Assembly: GCA_016219005.1 (NCBI GenBank)
Contig: JACRCN010000041.1
Location: 21,267 to 85,266 of the forward strand
DNA: 64,000 bases
Reading direction: 5' to 3'
Origin: Deltaproteobacteria bacterium
Lineage (GTDB): Bacteria > Desulfobacterota > Desulfobacteria > Desulfobacterales > SpSt-501
Shown here: in pieces, positions 41,516 to 50,489 of the stretch
Layout: every line of letters begins with the position of its first letter
How positions within the stretch are numbered: position 1 is the stretch's first letter
Program-made: the position numbers and the translations under genes
The notes under the pieces: generated by a model
Seen by the model: the letters and a program-made list of their open reading frames with translations, nothing else
The model's database searches: none
What the model was told of the DNA's origin: nothing

Positions 41516-42412
41516 TCAGCCTCGAATGCCGGACAGTTCTTGTACCAAGAGCCCCAGCGACGCGCTGTCCAAGCCATCTCGGCCCGTGTTGCAGAGCGCA
41601 CCGAAAAGCTGGACCCCGAGGGCCGTGGCCGGCATGAAGACCCCGGCGTCGCGTCCGGCGCTCATTGCCAGCTTCATGTCCTTGTGCATCAGCGCGGCTC
41701 GAAATCCAGGAGCCAGGGTCTGGTCCAGGATACGTTTCGCGTGATTTTCAAGCACGAAGCTGCGCGCCGACCCAGCTAAGAGAGCCTCACGCATTTTTAC
41801 CGGGTCGACACCGTATTTGCGGCACAACGCAATGGCTTCGGAGGCTCCCATGAGTGTGGCTGCAATCACCAACTGGTTGCAGGCCTTGACCAACTGCCCG
41901 GCCCCGACCGGGCCTAAATGCACAAAGGTCTTGCCCATTGTCTGCAGCACCGGCATGCAGCCGGCGATGACAGACGCATCCCCGCCCAGCATGCAGGATA
42001 GCGTTCCGTCCACGGCCGCTTTGGGCCCGCCGCTGACCGGCGAATCGACCATGGCCACACCGTGGGTTTTCAGCCGGGCGGCAAACTCGATCGTTGCCGT
42101 CGCCGAGATCGAGCTGGTGTCGACGACCACCAGATCTTCGTGGGCGCCCTCGGCCACGCCTTGAGGCCCGAAGAGTACTTTCTCGACGTCCGGTGTGTCC
42201 GGAAGGCACAGAATGACGATGGCTACGGCCCGGGCCAGCTCGGCCGGAGTTTCGGCTGCACGGGCCCCATCCTTGACTAGTTCTTCGACTTTACCGCGGC
42301 TGCGATTATGCACGGTCAGGGGGAATCCGGCTTTCAACAGGTTTCGGGCCATGGATTGGCCCATCACTCCCAGTCCAATGAATCCGATTGAGGTTTTTCC
42401 GGGTGTGGTCAT
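41516..42412 (-). CDS. 3-Hydroxyisobutyrate dehydrogenase family (tartronate semialdehyde reductase type)
   Basis: A 298-residue enzyme with GFIGLGVMGQSMARNL, the canonical substrate loop DSPVSGGPKAA and catalytic lysine in LVKACNQLV. It keeps the usual PVSGG motif, unlike its paralogue at 29234, so it fits tartronate semialdehyde or 3-hydroxyisobutyrate as substrate. GGAGG precedes the ATG at 42412. It follows tctA and precedes the LDH2 and aldolase genes. Together with the aldolase it matches the GarL-GarR pair of aldarate breakdown. Confidence 0.93.
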   Translation of the reverse strand: MTTPGKTSIGFIGLGVMGQSMARNLLKAGFPLTVHNRSRGKVEELVKDGARAAETPAELARAVAIVILCLPDTPDVEKVLFGPQGVAEGAHEDLVVVDTSSISATATIEFAARLKTHGVAMVDSPVSGGPKAAVDGTLSCMLGGDASVIAGCMPVLQTMGKTFVHLGPVGAGQLVKACNQLVIAATLMGASEAIALCRKYGVDPVKMREALLAGSARSFVLENHAKRILDQTLAPGFRAALMHKDMKLAMSAGRDAGVFMPATALGVQLFGALCNTGRDGLDSASLGLLVQELSGIRG

Positions 42413-42492
42413 CGCATCGTCCCTCCAGTTATCATTCATGTCGATAGCGTCGCTGCTGCAACCGTATGGACGCTCGACCCGTTCTATCATGG

Positions 42493-44004
42493 TCAAGCCG
42501 CTGAGGACCTGGACCGCTCGGCCCTCCTTCCTATAAGCCACTGGAGGATCGGATACACCAGCACGACGAAGGTGAGGGCCAGCAGGATCCCGGAGATGGG
42601 CCTGGTAATGAAGATGGACATTCCGGAGCTGCGCGCCAGGATGAGCGCTTTGCTCAGGTTGTTCTCCAGCATCGGCCCTAACACATAGGCCAGGATCAAC
42701 GGTGCGGGTTCCAAGCCGAAGCGCTTCATCAGGTATCCGACGACCCCGAACAGGACCGTTGCCAGGACATCGATATGGCTGTTGTTCAAGGCATAGGCCC
42801 CCAGCAGTACGAACATGATGATGAGCGGCGACAGGATCCTGTAAGGCACCTTCAGCAGCTGTACAAAGAGTCCGATCAAGGGCAGATTAAGGATCAGGAG
42901 CATGACGTTGCCGATGTACATGCTGGCGATAACCCCCCAAAAGACGTCCGGCCATTTGAACAACAACAGAGGGCCGGGGGTAACGCCGTGCAGCATCAGC
43001 GCCGCCAGCATCAGCGCCAGAACGCTGTTGGTGGGAATCCCAAGGGTGAGCAGCGGCACGAATCCGCCGGCGGTAGCGGCGTTATTGGCCGTTTCGGGGC
43101 CGGCCACGGCCTCTATGGCACCCTTGCCGAAACGGTCCGGGTGTTTGGCCATACGCCGCTCTACGGCATAGCTCAAGAGCGAGGCGACTGCCGGCATGCC
43201 GCCCGGAAGAATGCCGATTCCAAACCCCAGAAGGCTGCCCCGCGTTATGGGCCAGCCAGAGTCCTTCCAATCCTGACGGGTAGGCAACAGGTTCTTGGGG
43301 GTCTTTAAAACGGATCCAGTCTCTTCGCGGCGCTCGATGTTGTAAAGGATCTCCCCCATGCCGAAGAGCCCCATGGCCAGGGGTACGAGGCCGATGCCGT
43401 CCTGCAAATAAAGGGTGCCGAACGTAAATCGATCGACGCCATGGATCTCGTCTGTGCCGACGCTGCCCAGGAGCAGGCCGATGCAGGCCACTAGAAGGCC
43501 GCGAGCCTGAGACTTGCCCGTAAGGCTTCCGATGCAGGTAAAAGCGAATAAGAGCAGGGCGAACATCTCCGGCGGCCCGAACTTCAGAGCGGTCTCTGCG
43601 AGAATGGGCGAAATAAGCATCACGGCCGCGACCCCGATGGTTCCTCCTGCAAAGGAGCCGAAGGCAGACATTCCGAGGGCGGGACCTGCGCGCCCCTGGC
43701 GGGCCATCTGGTAGCCGTCGATGCAAGTGACGACCGAAGCGGCCTCGCCCGGAATGTTCATCAGGATCGAAGTGGTCGAACCCCCGTACATGGCGCCGTA
43801 GTAGATCCCTGCCAGGAAGATCAACGATGACACCATGTCCATGCCGATGGTGACCGGAAGCAGGAGCGCAATGGAGGCTGTCGGGCCCAACCCGGGCAGC
43901 ACGCCGATCACCGTCCCAACCAGTGAGCCCAGCAGCACGTAGATCAAATTGTCGGGGGTCAGGGCAACCGCGAATCCGTGGAACAGGGGCGCCAGCGTAT
44001 CCAC
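42493..44004 (-). CDS. tctA: Tripartite tricarboxylate transporter, large permease TctA
   Basis: A 503-residue TctA. It starts at a GTG (44004-44002) after AAAGGA, giving the usual N-terminus and length; the open frame upstream overlaps tctB. GVLPGLGP, YYGAMYGGSTT, IPGEAASV and the second loop LPGGMPAV are visible. Third gene of the operon tctC-tctB-tctA followed by catabolic genes. Confidence 0.95.
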   Translation of the reverse strand: MDTLAPLFHGFAVALTPDNLIYVLLGSLVGTVIGVLPGLGPTASIALLLPVTIGMDMVSSLIFLAGIYYGAMYGGSTTSILMNIPGEAASVVTCIDGYQMARQGRAGPALGMSAFGSFAGGTIGVAAVMLISPILAETALKFGPPEMFALLLFAFTCIGSLTGKSQARGLLVACIGLLLGSVGTDEIHGVDRFTFGTLYLQDGIGLVPLAMGLFGMGEILYNIERREETGSVLKTPKNLLPTRQDWKDSGWPITRGSLLGFGIGILPGGMPAVASLLSYAVERRMAKHPDRFGKGAIEAVAGPETANNAATAGGFVPLLTLGIPTNSVLALMLAALMLHGVTPGPLLLFKWPDVFWGVIASMYIGNVMLLILNLPLIGLFVQLLKVPYRILSPLIIMFVLLGAYALNNSHIDVLATVLFGVVGYLMKRFGLEPAPLILAYVLGPMLENNLSKALILARSSGMSIFITRPISGILLALTFVVLVYPILQWLIGRRAERSRSSAA

Positions 44005-44023
44005 GATGTTTCCTTTCTTCCGG

Positions 44024-44476
44024 TTACCAGTTGCGCGGCAGCGGCAAGATACCAGACGGCAGAGGCACATGGAGCAACAGCCGGAACACCACGAAAGACA
44101 TTATCGCCGCTGCAGACGCCACCAGAAGAGCCGTTGTCCAAGATCGACCTTCCACCCAGCGGAGTTGTACCATCAAGAGGAGCCACATCGAGGCGGGGTA
44201 CCCGAGCGGCACCAACACCGGGACAAAGAATCCCATAGACGCTAGCGCGATCCAGAAGCCCTTCCAGTTGGAGTTCACTCCAGTCGATTGGAGCGGACTG
44301 CGGCCGGGGCGGATCGCAAGTGCCGCACCCAGGCCAGCCATGACTACTGCAATGAGAAAAGGCCAGAATCCAGCCCCGGGTGCATTGGGACGTGCGATCC
44401 CGTATTTCCAAGCGGATAGGCATACCAGGGCCGCCAGGAGAAGCGCCCCAGCCCCCAAGGCGCGGTCGACGGTCAT
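44024..44476 (-). CDS. tctB: Tripartite tricarboxylate transporter, small permease TctB
   Basis: A 150-residue, four-helix protein. The PNAPGAGFWPFL motif after the first helix is the TctB pattern. It lies 14 bp after tctC and 19 bp before tctA on the minus strand. Confidence 0.92.
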   Translation of the reverse strand: MTVDRALGAGALLLAALVCLSAWKYGIARPNAPGAGFWPFLIAVVMAGLGAALAIRPGRSPLQSTGVNSNWKGFWIALASMGFFVPVLVPLGYPASMWLLLMVQLRWVEGRSWTTALLVASAAAIMSFVVFRLLLHVPLPSGILPLPRNW

Positions 44477-44490
44477 GAGCGGCCCTCCCT

Positions 44491-45450
44491 TTACTTCTTT
44501 ACGGAGTCGCCAATCTGATTGAACATGGTCTTCAAGGCTTTCCGGAAATCCTCTGGATTGAGGTAGGCCAACTCCAGCTTCAGTTTTTCCGAATTGGCCC
44601 TGAACTGTAGGTCGTCAAATACCTTTTTCAGGCTATCGTGAAGTTTCTGAACTATCGGTTTGGGGGTACCCTTGGGGCAGACGAATCCCTTCTGGTTTTC
44701 GATGTAGACATCGATGCCCAACTCGCGCAGGGTAGGGGTGTCGGGCTCCGTGGGCGACCGCTGGATCGAAGCGGTAGCGAGCGGGCGCACTCGCCCCCCC
44801 TCGACCAGTGCAAAGGCTTCGTTCGGGGAGGCCATCGCCACGTCGACATGACCTCCGGCCAGGGCGGCCAGCGTTTCAGCGCCCCCTTTATAGGGCACGT
44901 GATTCAGGCTGACGCCAGTGCGTTTTTCCAGCACCTGCACGGTAGCGTGATGCAACCCGCCGACGCCTGATGTGGCATAGGTGTATTTGCCGGGGTTTTT
45001 GCCGGCATCTGCCAGGAACTGCTGCATGCTCTTCCAGGGGCTGTCGCTTTTGACGTAGAAATTGATGCGTTCGATCATGAAACGGATGACGGGCTCGAAA
45101 TCGTCGACGGGGCTGAAAGGCAGTTCCTTGAAATGTGGGGTCGAGACGGATTCGCTGCCTCCCGCCACGAGGACCGTGTACCCGTCCGGAGCGGCACTGT
45201 TGACGTACTGTGCGCCGATGATGCCGCCGGCACCGGGCTTGTTGACGACGACCAGCGGCTGACCCACATACTTTTGGGCCACATCGGCCACCGCCCGGGC
45301 AATGCTGTCCGTGCCGCCACCCGGAGCAAATCCGACGATGACTTCGATCGGCTTAGCGGGGAAATCTTGAGCCTGGGCGTTGGCCATTGAAAAGAGAGCG
45401 ATCGCGAGACATCCGAAAAATCCAAGAACCTTAACCGCGCTTGGTTTCAT
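44491..45450 (-). CDS. tctC: Tripartite tricarboxylate transporter substrate-binding protein TctC
   Basis: A 319-residue periplasmic protein. The start at 45450 lies eight bases after AAAGGAGG and opens a signal peptide (VKVLGFFGCLAIALFSM) cut near AQAQDFP; the longer open frame upstream is AT-rich and non-coding in character. The ligand loops are VGFAPGGGTDS and VPYKGGAETLAALAGGHVD. First gene of the leftward seven-gene operon. Confidence 0.95.
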   Translation of the reverse strand: MKPSAVKVLGFFGCLAIALFSMANAQAQDFPAKPIEVIVGFAPGGGTDSIARAVADVAQKYVGQPLVVVNKPGAGGIIGAQYVNSAAPDGYTVLVAGGSESVSTPHFKELPFSPVDDFEPVIRFMIERINFYVKSDSPWKSMQQFLADAGKNPGKYTYATSGVGGLHHATVQVLEKRTGVSLNHVPYKGGAETLAALAGGHVDVAMASPNEAFALVEGGRVRPLATASIQRSPTEPDTPTLRELGIDVYIENQKGFVCPKGTPKPIVQKLHDSLKKVFDDLQFRANSEKLKLELAYLNPEDFRKALKTMFNQIGDSVKK

Positions 45451-45521
45451 GGCGAATCCTCCTTTATCGGTCATGCTGAAGTCTCGGTTCACTTCATCCC
45501 CATTATTCCGGTAGGCCGTTT

Positions 45522-45538
45522 TAATATACGATATATTA
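45522..45538. promoter_or_regulatory. Candidate operator and promoter region of the TTT/aldolase operon
   Basis: TAATATACGATATATTA has perfect seven-base arms around CGA. A TTGACA lies on the minus strand at 45566-45561, so the palindrome would overlap or follow the -10 region, a repressor position. The local DNA is strikingly AT-rich compared with the surroundings. The GntR at 38834 is the likely binder, by linkage only. Confidence 0.55.
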
Positions 45539-45749
45539 GATATTTTATATTTATATTCCCTGTCAACTGTTTTTATCGGAAGAACAGAGCCGGCAATTAT
45601 AGGACCGGGCGGATATGACTTTTTTTTGCTCTGCGCATTGTGAATGGCAATCCAATTAGGGATTAGGTCGCTATAAATTGAGTTTTGCACCAAAGTGGGC
45701 TAAGTTGAAGACGAGTTTTTGTTAACCGTGCGGAAGGAATCAACGACGA

Positions 45750-46706
45750 ATGGTCATCCCATTGAGAAGCGCCCTGGTCACCGGCGGTGCCGGTTTTATC
45801 GGGTCCCATCTGGTTGAAAAATTGGTGGCCGGCGGGTGCCGGGTGACGGTTCTGGACGATCTTTCCAGCGGCCACGCATCGAACTTGGAGGCGGTGGCCG
45901 GCGGCATCACTTTCATGCGCGGCAGCATCTGCGACCGCGAGACGGTTGCGAAAGCGGCAGCCGGCTGCGAAGTTGTCTTTCATTTAGCGGCCGTGGTCTC
46001 TGTCCCCAAGACCGTTGATGACCCCCTGGGATCCGCGGCGGTGAATGAAACCGGCTCCCTGAATGTGCTCGAGGCGGCGCGGGGCGCCCGGTCGCAGCGG
46101 GTGGTTTTTGCCAGTTCGAGCGCCGTGTATGGGGATGACCCCGGTCTGCCGAAGCGCGAGGATATGCCGCCCAAGCCTCTGACGCCTTATGGCGTGCAGA
46201 AACTTGCCGTGGAATACTACCTGCGGGTTTACAACAGCCTGTACGGACTCGAAGCCGTCAGCCTGCGTTTTTTCAATGTGTTCGGACCCCGGCAGGATCC
46301 ATCGTCACCTTACTCGGGAGTCATTTCCATCTTCATGAACAAAGCGTTGACCGGCGAACGGCCGGCGATATACGGCGATGGCCGCCAAAGCCGGGATTTT
46401 GTTTTTGTGGAGGATGTGGTTCAGGCGCTGATCTCGGCGGCGAAATCCTCTTCGGCCCCGGGCAAAGCGTTCAACGTGGGGACGGGGAAATCTCTGACGA
46501 TAAGCGGGTTATGGGAGGTGATCGCGGCTTTGTCCGGCTCCGGGGTCAAACCCGCAATTCAGCCTCCGCGGCCCGGCGATATCCCGCATTCCCTGTCCGC
46601 CATCGATTCCGCGGCCGCGGATCTGGGGTACGTTCCACGGGTAAGTCTGGAGAGTGGGCTGGGATTGACACTGGACTGGTACCGAGGGTCCACCCCAAAA
46701 AAATGA
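45750..46706 (+). CDS. NAD-dependent sugar-nucleotide epimerase (GalE-like extended SDR)
   Basis: A 318-residue extended SDR: TGGAGFIGSHLVEKL cofactor loop, active-site YGVQK, SSSAVYGDD with the catalytic serine, and NVFGPRQDPSSPYSGVISIF in the substrate region, a pattern common in UDP-glucose/UDP-GlcNAc 4-epimerases of this size. It acts in the cytoplasm on precursors of surface polysaccharide. Another epimerase gene follows 28 bp later. The strand switch from the leftward TTT operon and the change in gene content mark the end of the organic-acid region. Confidence 0.88.
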   Translation: MVIPLRSALVTGGAGFIGSHLVEKLVAGGCRVTVLDDLSSGHASNLEAVAGGITFMRGSICDRETVAKAAAGCEVVFHLAAVVSVPKTVDDPLGSAAVNETGSLNVLEAARGARSQRVVFASSSAVYGDDPGLPKREDMPPKPLTPYGVQKLAVEYYLRVYNSLYGLEAVSLRFFNVFGPRQDPSSPYSGVISIFMNKALTGERPAIYGDGRQSRDFVFVEDVVQALISAAKSSSAPGKAFNVGTGKSLTISGLWEVIAALSGSGVKPAIQPPRPGDIPHSLSAIDSAAADLGYVPRVSLESGLGLTLDWYRGSTPKK

Positions 46707-46734
46707 AAGCGTCCGGAGCAGATAAGGAGCCAGG

Positions 46735-47760
46735 GTGGTGTTTGAATATAACAATGTTCTTGTGACGGGTGCGGCCGGGTTCATCGGCTCTCAGCTTTCG
46801 AAACGGTTGCTGGACAACGGAATCCGCGTGGTCGGGCTCGACAATATGAACCCGTACTACAGCGTCAAGCTGAAAGAGGACCGCTTGGCGCAGCTTGAAG
46901 GGCATCCCCGCTTCACCTTCGCCCGTCTGGACCTGGCCGAACGTGAGGGCATGGAGAGGCTTTTCGCTGCGAATCGTTTCGACGTGGTGGTCAACCTGGC
47001 CGCCCAGGCGGGCGTACGGTATTCCCTCAAAAACCCCCAAGCATACATCGAAGCGAACATCGTCGGCTTTACCAATATCATAGAAGGCTGCCGGCATCAC
47101 GGCGTAAAGCATCTCGTGTTCGCTTCATCCAGTTCCGTCTACGGTGCCAATACCCGCATGCCGTTTTCGGTGCACGACAACGTCGATCACCCGGTGTCCC
47201 TCTACGCCGCAAGCAAAAAGGCCAATGAGCTGATGGCCCACACCTACAGCCACCTCTACGGCCTTGCCTGCACCGGGCTGCGCTTCTTCACCGTCTATGG
47301 CCCGTGGGGCCGGCCCGACATGGCCCTTTTTCTGTTCACCGACGCCATCCTCAAGGGGCGGCCGATCCAGGTCTTCAACCACGGCCGGATGCAGCGCGAC
47401 TTCACCTACATCGACGACATCGTCGAGGGCGTCGTGCGCGTGATGGGGCGCCTGCCCGCGCCCAACCCCGCCTGGAGCGGGGACCGGCCCGATCCCGGCA
47501 CGTCCTATGCGCCCTACAAGATCTACAACATCGGCAACAACCAGCCGGTCGAGCTCAACACGTTCATCGCCGCCATCGAGAGCGTGCTCGGGCGGACGGC
47601 GCAGAAGGAATTCCTGGACATGCAGCCCGGGGATGTGCCGGCGACCTATGCCGACGTGGACGATCTCATGGCCGACGTCGGGTTCAAACCCGCCACACCC
47701 ATCCGGGAAGGGATCGAACGTTTCGTTGCCTGGTACAAATCCTATTACGGCCAGGCATGA
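46735..47760 (+). CDS. UDP-glucuronate 4-epimerase family protein
   Basis: A 341-residue extended SDR starting at GTG after AAGGAG. It shows TGAAGFIGSQLSKRLL, SSVYG, active-site YAASKKANE and FFTVYGPWGRPDMALFLF, the last motif being characteristic of the UDP-glucuronate 4-epimerase (CapI/LspL) group. It converts UDP-glucuronate to UDP-galacturonate for capsule or lipopolysaccharide. Paired with the GalE-like enzyme at 45750. Confidence 0.92.
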   Translation: MVFEYNNVLVTGAAGFIGSQLSKRLLDNGIRVVGLDNMNPYYSVKLKEDRLAQLEGHPRFTFARLDLAEREGMERLFAANRFDVVVNLAAQAGVRYSLKNPQAYIEANIVGFTNIIEGCRHHGVKHLVFASSSSVYGANTRMPFSVHDNVDHPVSLYAASKKANELMAHTYSHLYGLACTGLRFFTVYGPWGRPDMALFLFTDAILKGRPIQVFNHGRMQRDFTYIDDIVEGVVRVMGRLPAPNPAWSGDRPDPGTSYAPYKIYNIGNNQPVELNTFIAAIESVLGRTAQKEFLDMQPGDVPATYADVDDLMADVGFKPATPIREGIERFVAWYKSYYGQA

Positions 47761-47944
47761 GGCAGGCCGGCTCGGGGGGGGGCGAGCGGCGCCTGCGCCC
47801 GGGTGTGTTTGGCGGCGGGATGTTTGCAATTGACAGGCCCGGCCGATTTTTTTATAGTCCCGGCCGGTCGCGCGGGCGCTCAACGCTTCCGTCCCAAGCT
47901 GGACTTGGTTTCGCAACCTATCACATTCAGAGGAGGAGCAGCCG

Positions 47945-48526
47945 ATGACTTCACAGATACCGCAAACGGGCCTTCGACCGAATCCGGTGGGGGACCGGCC
48001 GAAAGTGGACCCGACGGCTTTCGTGGACCCCAGCGCGCAACTCATGGGCAACGTGGTAATCGGCCCCAAGGTCTACGTGGGGCCCATGACGGTCATACGG
48101 GCCGATGAGGTCGATGAACACGGCAAGGTCCATCCGGTCATCATCCAGGAGAACACCTGCATCCAGGACGGGGTGATCATTCACGGCCGCGCGGGGAGCA
48201 CCGTGACGATCGGGCCCGGGGCCAACATCTCCCACGGCGTCATCGTCCACGGTCCGGCGACGATCAAGGAGGACTGCTTCGTCGCCATCCGCGCGGTGGT
48301 TTACGATTCAGAACTGGAGGAGTCCGTTTGGGTGGGCGTGGGGTCGATCGTCATGCGCACCAAGGTCCCGGCGAATACCTGGATTCCGGCCGGCTCCGTG
48401 ATCCGGTCCGACCACGACACCCGGTCTTTCCGGTTGATCGACCTCAAGGAGCAGAAATACAAGAAGGATGTCGTCGATGCCACCAAGGCGTTGCGGGAAG
48501 GCTATAGTAAACTTTACACCGGGTAA
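47945..48526 (+). CDS. Gamma-carbonic-anhydrase-like hexapeptide-repeat protein
   Basis: A 193-residue left-handed beta-helix protein. IRAD (R52, D54) and the histidines H80, H97 and H102 match the metal-binding pattern of gamma carbonic anhydrases; the H97-x4-H102 spacing is the usual one, but H80 is much nearer to H97 than in Cam, so the active site may be built differently. Hexapeptide repeats run from about 30 to 145. GAGGAG precedes the start. It lies alone before a strong terminator. Carbonic anhydrase activity is probable but not assured. Confidence 0.8.
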   Translation: MTSQIPQTGLRPNPVGDRPKVDPTAFVDPSAQLMGNVVIGPKVYVGPMTVIRADEVDEHGKVHPVIIQENTCIQDGVIIHGRAGSTVTIGPGANISHGVIVHGPATIKEDCFVAIRAVVYDSELEESVWVGVGSIVMRTKVPANTWIPAGSVIRSDHDTRSFRLIDLKEQKYKKDVVDATKALREGYSKLYTG

Positions 48527-48611
48527 TTGAAGATTCGCCCGGGTGCCGCACGGCGGGGGTATTGCTGCAGCCTCGCCCTGTTCAAAGGATCGAGCCGCCG
48601 GGGCGTCCTAC

Positions 48612-48652
48612 AAAAAAAGCCGGGATGATTAAAATCATCCCGGCTTTTTTTT
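48612..48652. terminator. Bidirectional rho-independent terminator
   Basis: AAGCCGGGATGATT and its complement form a 14-bp stem with a loop of three bases, flanked by an A-run on the left and a T-run on the right. It ends both the rightward hexapeptide protein gene and the leftward oadB-like gene. Confidence 0.92.
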
Positions 48653-48697
48653 ATAACCGTGCCGCAGGCGCTCGGGCCCGGGCTCTGCGAAACCAGG

Positions 48698-49846
48698 CTA
48701 CGGTATGACGCCCATGCCCTTCAGCACCGAGAGCATGATGGCAGCGGCCATGACCGAGCCGACCTGGCCGCCGGTGTTGGCGCCCACCGCGTGCATGAGC
48801 AGGAAATTGAACCTGTTGTATTTCAGCCCTTCTTTCTGGACAACCCGCGCCGCCATTGGATAGGCGGAAATCCCGGCCGCGCCGATCAGCGGGTTGATCT
48901 TTCCGCCGGTCGCGATGTTCATGAGCTTGCCGAATCCCACCCCGCAGATCGTGTCCAGGCAGATCGCCACAAAGCCGAACGCCAGGACCATCAGGGTGTC
49001 GGCTTTCAGGAACGCCCGGCCCTCCATGGTCGCGCCGATGGAAATGCCAAGGAAAAGCGTCACCACGTTGGCGATCTCGTTCTCGGAAGCCTTGGCCAGC
49101 CGGCTCACCGCGCCGCTTTCCTTCATCAGGTTGCCGAGCATGATGGTTGCCAGTAGCGGCAGGCCCATGGGTGCGATCAGGCCGCCGAAGATGGTCACGA
49201 CGATCGGGAAAACGATCTTGGTCGTCTTGGAGGCCGGCGTGGTGGTGCTGAGCTCCGACATGTTGATCTGCCGCTCTTTTTCCGTCGTCATCATTTTCAT
49301 GAGCGGGGGTTGGAGGATCGGCACCAGCGACATGTAGGAGTAGGCTGCCACCGAAACGGCCCCCAGCAGATGGGGGGCGTATTTCGACGACACGTAGATG
49401 GCGGTCGGGCCGTCGCAGGCGCCGATGACCCCGATGGCCACCGCGTCCAGCTGGTTAAAGCCGCACAGCAGCGCCAGGCCGATGGTGAGAAAAATGCCGA
49501 ACTGCCCGGCCGCGCCGAGCAGGAAGATCTTGGGGTTCTCCAGCAGGGGGCTGAAGTCCGTCATGGCGCCGATGCCGATGAAGATGAGCAAAGGGAAGAG
49601 CTCGTTGGAGACCCCCATATCGTAGATGACCCGGAGGAACCCATGTTCCTCCATCAACCCCGCCAGCGGGATGTTGGTCAGGATGGCACCGAAGCCGATC
49701 GGCACCAGCAGCAGGGGTTCGACATCCTTTTTAATCCCCAGGAAAAGGAAAAGGCAGCCGATCGCAATCATCACCGGATTGGACCAGTGCAGGTTGGCGA
49801 CACCCGCTGTCAGACCACCCAACCCATTCATAATCGCTTCGAACAT
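48698..49846 (-). CDS. Sodium-pumping decarboxylase, beta subunit (OadB/GcdB family)
   Basis: A 382-residue polytopic membrane protein. GIGAMTDFSPLLENP, GACDGPTAIYVSSKYAP, SYMSLVPILQPP and HAVGANTGGQVGSVMAA are hallmark stretches; the DGPTAIY aspartate is the conserved residue tied to decarboxylation and Na+ transport. It is the subunit of oxaloacetate, methylmalonyl-CoA or glutaconyl-CoA decarboxylase that couples carboxybiotin decarboxylation to Na+ export. The gamma-like gene lies just upstream (49870). Alpha (carboxyltransferase) and biotin carrier subunits are not in the window. Ends at the terminator 48612-48652. Confidence 0.95.
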   Translation of the reverse strand: MFEAIMNGLGGLTAGVANLHWSNPVMIAIGCLFLFLGIKKDVEPLLLVPIGFGAILTNIPLAGLMEEHGFLRVIYDMGVSNELFPLLIFIGIGAMTDFSPLLENPKIFLLGAAGQFGIFLTIGLALLCGFNQLDAVAIGVIGACDGPTAIYVSSKYAPHLLGAVSVAAYSYMSLVPILQPPLMKMMTTEKERQINMSELSTTTPASKTTKIVFPIVVTIFGGLIAPMGLPLLATIMLGNLMKESGAVSRLAKASENEIANVVTLFLGISIGATMEGRAFLKADTLMVLAFGFVAICLDTICGVGFGKLMNIATGGKINPLIGAAGISAYPMAARVVQKEGLKYNRFNFLLMHAVGANTGGQVGSVMAAAIMLSVLKGMGVIP

Positions 49847-49869
49847 GGCGCAACCTCGCTTTCGACTCG

Positions 49870-50004
49870 CTAGTTGGAGCTTTCTTCCTTGAGGGGGAAA
49901 ATCTTTTTCAGAAGACCCATGAGCAGGGCGAGTATCCCCAAAGCAACCAGCGTGCCTCCCATCCCGACAACAAGCAGGGTCATTCCGAACGTAAAATTAT
50001 CCAT
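49870..50004 (-). CDS. Short OadG-like gamma subunit of the sodium-pumping decarboxylase
   Basis: A 44-residue protein: one hydrophobic helix (about residues 6-31, FGMTLLVVGMGGTLVALGIL) then a charged tail KKIFPLKEESSN. The N-terminal pattern and position immediately before oadB are typical of OadG subunits, which are single-helix proteins that hold the complex together; this one is at the short end of the family. GGAGG is seven bases before the ATG at 50004. It is 23 bases from the beta subunit start. Confidence 0.82.
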   Translation of the reverse strand: MDNFTFGMTLLVVGMGGTLVALGILALLMGLLKKIFPLKEESSN

Positions 50005-50489
50005 GGCCACCTCCGCGGAAAACGGATCATTACCGACTTCTGAATTTCAGAAAGAGCATATCTATCACCCCGAAAAAAGGATTTCAACATAAAAATTGGG
50101 TACGTTTTTGCGCTGATCCGAAGTTCCAGGCCCGGGGGGACCCTGCGCCTGCCGGGCTGTCGAATAACAAGCATCAGGCCGGCAGTTAAGGTCGCATAAC
50201 TTTGTAAAAAATAATGAAAAACTGATCTTTCCGGTTGTGCCCTGCGCTGATTTTGTGGTACATGTACTTCAATTACCCAGGTAGATAGTCTGAAGGCAAG
50301 GACATACGCGGTCAATCAAAGCCAAAATCGTTTAAAACTGCACCTGGAGGTCGACGAAATCCATAACCTTGGCATACCCGGCCTCTCCGGTCCACCTGGG
50401 AACGGGCCGGCGCCGCACCATCGACTTTTTCAAGAATTTTTTCCCGAATCATCCAAGGGGGGATCCATTTTGCCTGAGAGGAGTTCCGC
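50005..50489. other. 485-bp intergenic region between oadG-like and gmd
   Basis: This gap holds the promoters of two divergent genes. A palindrome GTACATGTAC lies near 50262, and the DNA around 50080-50230 is AT-rich. I see no convincing -35/-10 pair, no small open frame with a ribosome site and no RNA fold. AGGAG before 50490 serves gmd. Confidence 0.5.

Noticed and set aside
45451..45693. Upstream extension of tctC (81 extra codons)
   Set aside because: The extension is AT-rich, has no ribosome site and would place the signal peptide in the interior; the ATG at 45450 has AAAGGAGG before it.
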